NCBI RefSeq assembly: GCF_000241345.1
Contig: NZ_BAED01000006.1
Coordinates: 1-64,000 of the forward strand
Length of the DNA stretch: 64,000 nucleotides
Source: Gordonia amarae NBRC 15530
GTDB lineage: Bacteria; Actinomycetota; Actinomycetes; Mycobacteriales; Mycobacteriaceae
Direction: 5' to 3'
Shown here: in pieces, positions 62,891 to 64,000 of the stretch
How the letters are laid out: every line of letters begins with the position of its first letter
Position numbering within the stretch: the stretch's first letter is position 1
Program-made: the position numbers and the translations under genes
Notes under the pieces: model-generated
Databases searched by the model: none
Told to the model about the DNA's origin: nothing
What the model saw: the letters and a program-made list of their open reading frames with translations, nothing else

Positions 62891-64000
62891 GCGCGCCCGG
62901 CGACTTATGGCTGGTCGTCGCGGCGGTGATCGCGATGGGGGTCGGCGGAGTGTTCGCCGCCATCGACGCCGCCGTGTCGACCGTCTCGGCGGCCCGGGTG
63001 GAGGACCTGGTCAAGGACAAGCGGGCCGGCGCCGCGCGGCTGGAAAAGATCCTCGACGCCCGCGGCGTCTACGTGGGACTGGCCGTCCTGCTTCGGGTGG
63101 CGTGCGAGGCGACGGCCATCGCCCTGATCGCGGTGGTGCTCACCGACTCCGGCCTCGGAGTCGGCTGGGGCCTGCTGGTGACGGTGGCCGCGATGTCGGT
63201 CATCTCCTATGTGGCCGTCGGGGTGGGACCGCGGACCCTCGGCCGCCAGCACGCCTACTCGCTGGCGCTGGCGTCGGCGTTCCTGCTGCAGACACTCGGG
63301 GTGTTGTTCAAGCCGATCACCCGGCTGCTGATCCTGGTCGGCAACGCGCTCACCCCCGGCAAGGGATTCCGCAACGGCCCCTTCGCCACGGAGGTGGAGC
63401 TGCGCGAGGTGGTCGACATGGCCGAGGCCAGCGGTGTGGTGGCCGCCGACGAGCGCCGGATGATCCAGTCGGTGTTCGATCTCGGTGACACCAACGCCCG
63501 TGAGGTGATGGTTCCGCGTCCGGAGATGATCTGGATCGAGGCCGGCAAGACCGTGACGCAGGCGGCGAATCTGGCTGTGCGATCAGGACATTCACGGATA
63601 CCGGTAATCGGGGAGAATCCCGACGACATCCTCGGCGTGGTGTATTTGAAGGACCTGGTGGCCCACTCGCTGACCGCCTCGGGTGGTCCGGTGGGAATCC
63701 GGCCGACCGACCAGTTCGTCCCCGGATCCCCGGTCCTGGTGTCGGAGCTGATGCGGCCGGCAGAGTTCATCCCCGACTCCAAACCGCTCGACAAGGTGCT
63801 CGCCGACATGCAGCGCACCCGCAATCACATGGCGCTGCTGGTGGACGAGTACGGCGGCATCGCCGGGCTGGTCACCATCGAGGACGTGCTCGAGGAGATC
63901 GTCGGCGAGATCACCGACGAGTACGACACCGACGAGGTCGCGCCCATCGAGGAACTCGGCGAGGGCGAGTACCGGGTCTCGGCCCGCCTGCCTGTCGAGG
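62887..64000 (+). CDS. CNNM/CBS-domain transporter-like protein (hemolysin C family), partial
   Basis: I extended this by hand from GTG 62887 to the right edge (371 codons with no stop). Residues 1-150 contain three to four membrane helices ([20 protein letters not shown] first) of a CNNM/DUF21 domain. Then [20 protein letters not shown] and two CBS domains ([37 protein letters not shown] with [12 protein letters not shown]). The CorC-HlyC C-terminal domain starts at the edge (VSARLPVE). Family members are linked to magnesium or cobalt efflux. Orthologue of Rv2366c; era would be expected beyond. Confidence 0.92.
   Translation, partial: MSAPGDLWLVVAAVIAMGVGGVFAAIDAAVSTVSAARVEDLVKDKRAGAARLEKILDARGVYVGLAVLLRVACEATAIALIAVVLTDSGLGVGWGLLVTVAAMSVISYVAVGVGPRTLGRQHAYSLALASAFLLQTLGVLFKPITRLLILVGNALTPGKGFRNGPFATEVELREVVDMAEASGVVAADERRMIQSVFDLGDTNAREVMVPRPEMIWIEAGKTVTQAANLAVRSGHSRIPVIGENPDDILGVVYLKDLVAHSLTASGGPVGIRPTDQFVPGSPVLVSELMRPAEFIPDSKPLDKVLADMQRTRNHMALLVDEYGGIAGLVTIEDVLEEIVGEITDEYDTDEVAPIEELGEGEYRVSARLPVE

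Overview
This is a high-GC actinobacterial chromosome segment from the Mycobacteriales. The gene order from about 4.6 kb to the right edge follows the Mycobacterium tuberculosis block Rv2427c to Rv2366c (proA, MoxR/VWA pair, nadD, rsfS, gpgP, octT, degV, comEA, comEC, holA, rpsT, ATP-grasp/alpha-E/transglutaminase, lepA, subI-cysTWA, sirB, cysH, sirA, hemW, hrcA, dnaJ2, rsmE, phoH, ybeY, corC), with lineage-specific insertions. GTG starts, ATGA/GTGA stop-start overlaps and lipoboxes fit the group. A Gordonia-like genus is my inference from the overall mix; no species marker such as 16S rRNA is present.

Region 1 (1-4.6 kb) is accessory DNA of visibly lower GC on its left side. It holds a tandem duplication of a two-gene cassette (small WXG100-like protein plus DUF3558-type lipoprotein, minus strand). 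The right-hand cassette is divergent from a 449-residue Pro/Thr/Ser-rich PPE-like protein and a membrane-anchored HNH nuclease. Between the cassettes lie a decayed copy of the PPE-like gene start, with its promoter still conserved, and a broken fragment of the recG 3' end. I read this as a candidate type VII secretion effector/immunity module. That function is inferred.

Region 2 (4.6-14.8 kb) is housekeeping: proline synthesis (proA), a MoxR/CoxE-like chaperone pair, NAD synthesis (nadD), ribosome silencing (rsfS), two methylglucose lipopolysaccharide enzymes (gpgP, octT), DegV, and DNA-uptake genes comEA/comEC closed by a 20-bp perfect hairpin. Region 3 (14.8-20.4 kb) is a complete branched-chain-amino-acid-type ABC importer with a divergent TetR-family regulator and two matching 14-bp palindromes between them. 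Region 4 (20.5-31.6 kb) has holA, rpsT, a sulfotransferase-like gene, the ATP-grasp/alpha-E/transglutaminase operon, a hydrolase-PemK fusion, a PAP2/diacylglycerol-kinase fusion and lepA, followed by an M3 peptidase.

Region 5 (33.9-45.3 kb) is the sulfate assimilation island: uptake (subI-cysT-cysW-cysA, plus strand) convergent with reduction (sirA-cysH-cysD-cysN-sirB, minus strand). The reduction operon is headed by a 17-codon leader peptide of the actinobacterial cysteine-attenuator type. Region 6 (45.4-56.7 kb) is hemW and a lipid catabolic island: SDR, acyl-CoA dehydrogenase, phosphotransferase and TetR on one strand, acyl-CoA synthetase and phosphotriesterase-like hydrolase on the other, then a single-chain 1073-residue acyl-CoA carboxylase. 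An 11-bp motif recurs upstream of the SDR and carboxylase genes. Region 7 (56.7-64 kb) is the hrcA-dnaJ-rsmE and phoH-ybeY-corC block; corC runs off the right edge.

Three families of short dispersed repeats and one 46-bp tandem repeat sit in the intergenic gaps. I see no tRNA, rRNA, CRISPR array, prophage or insertion sequence.
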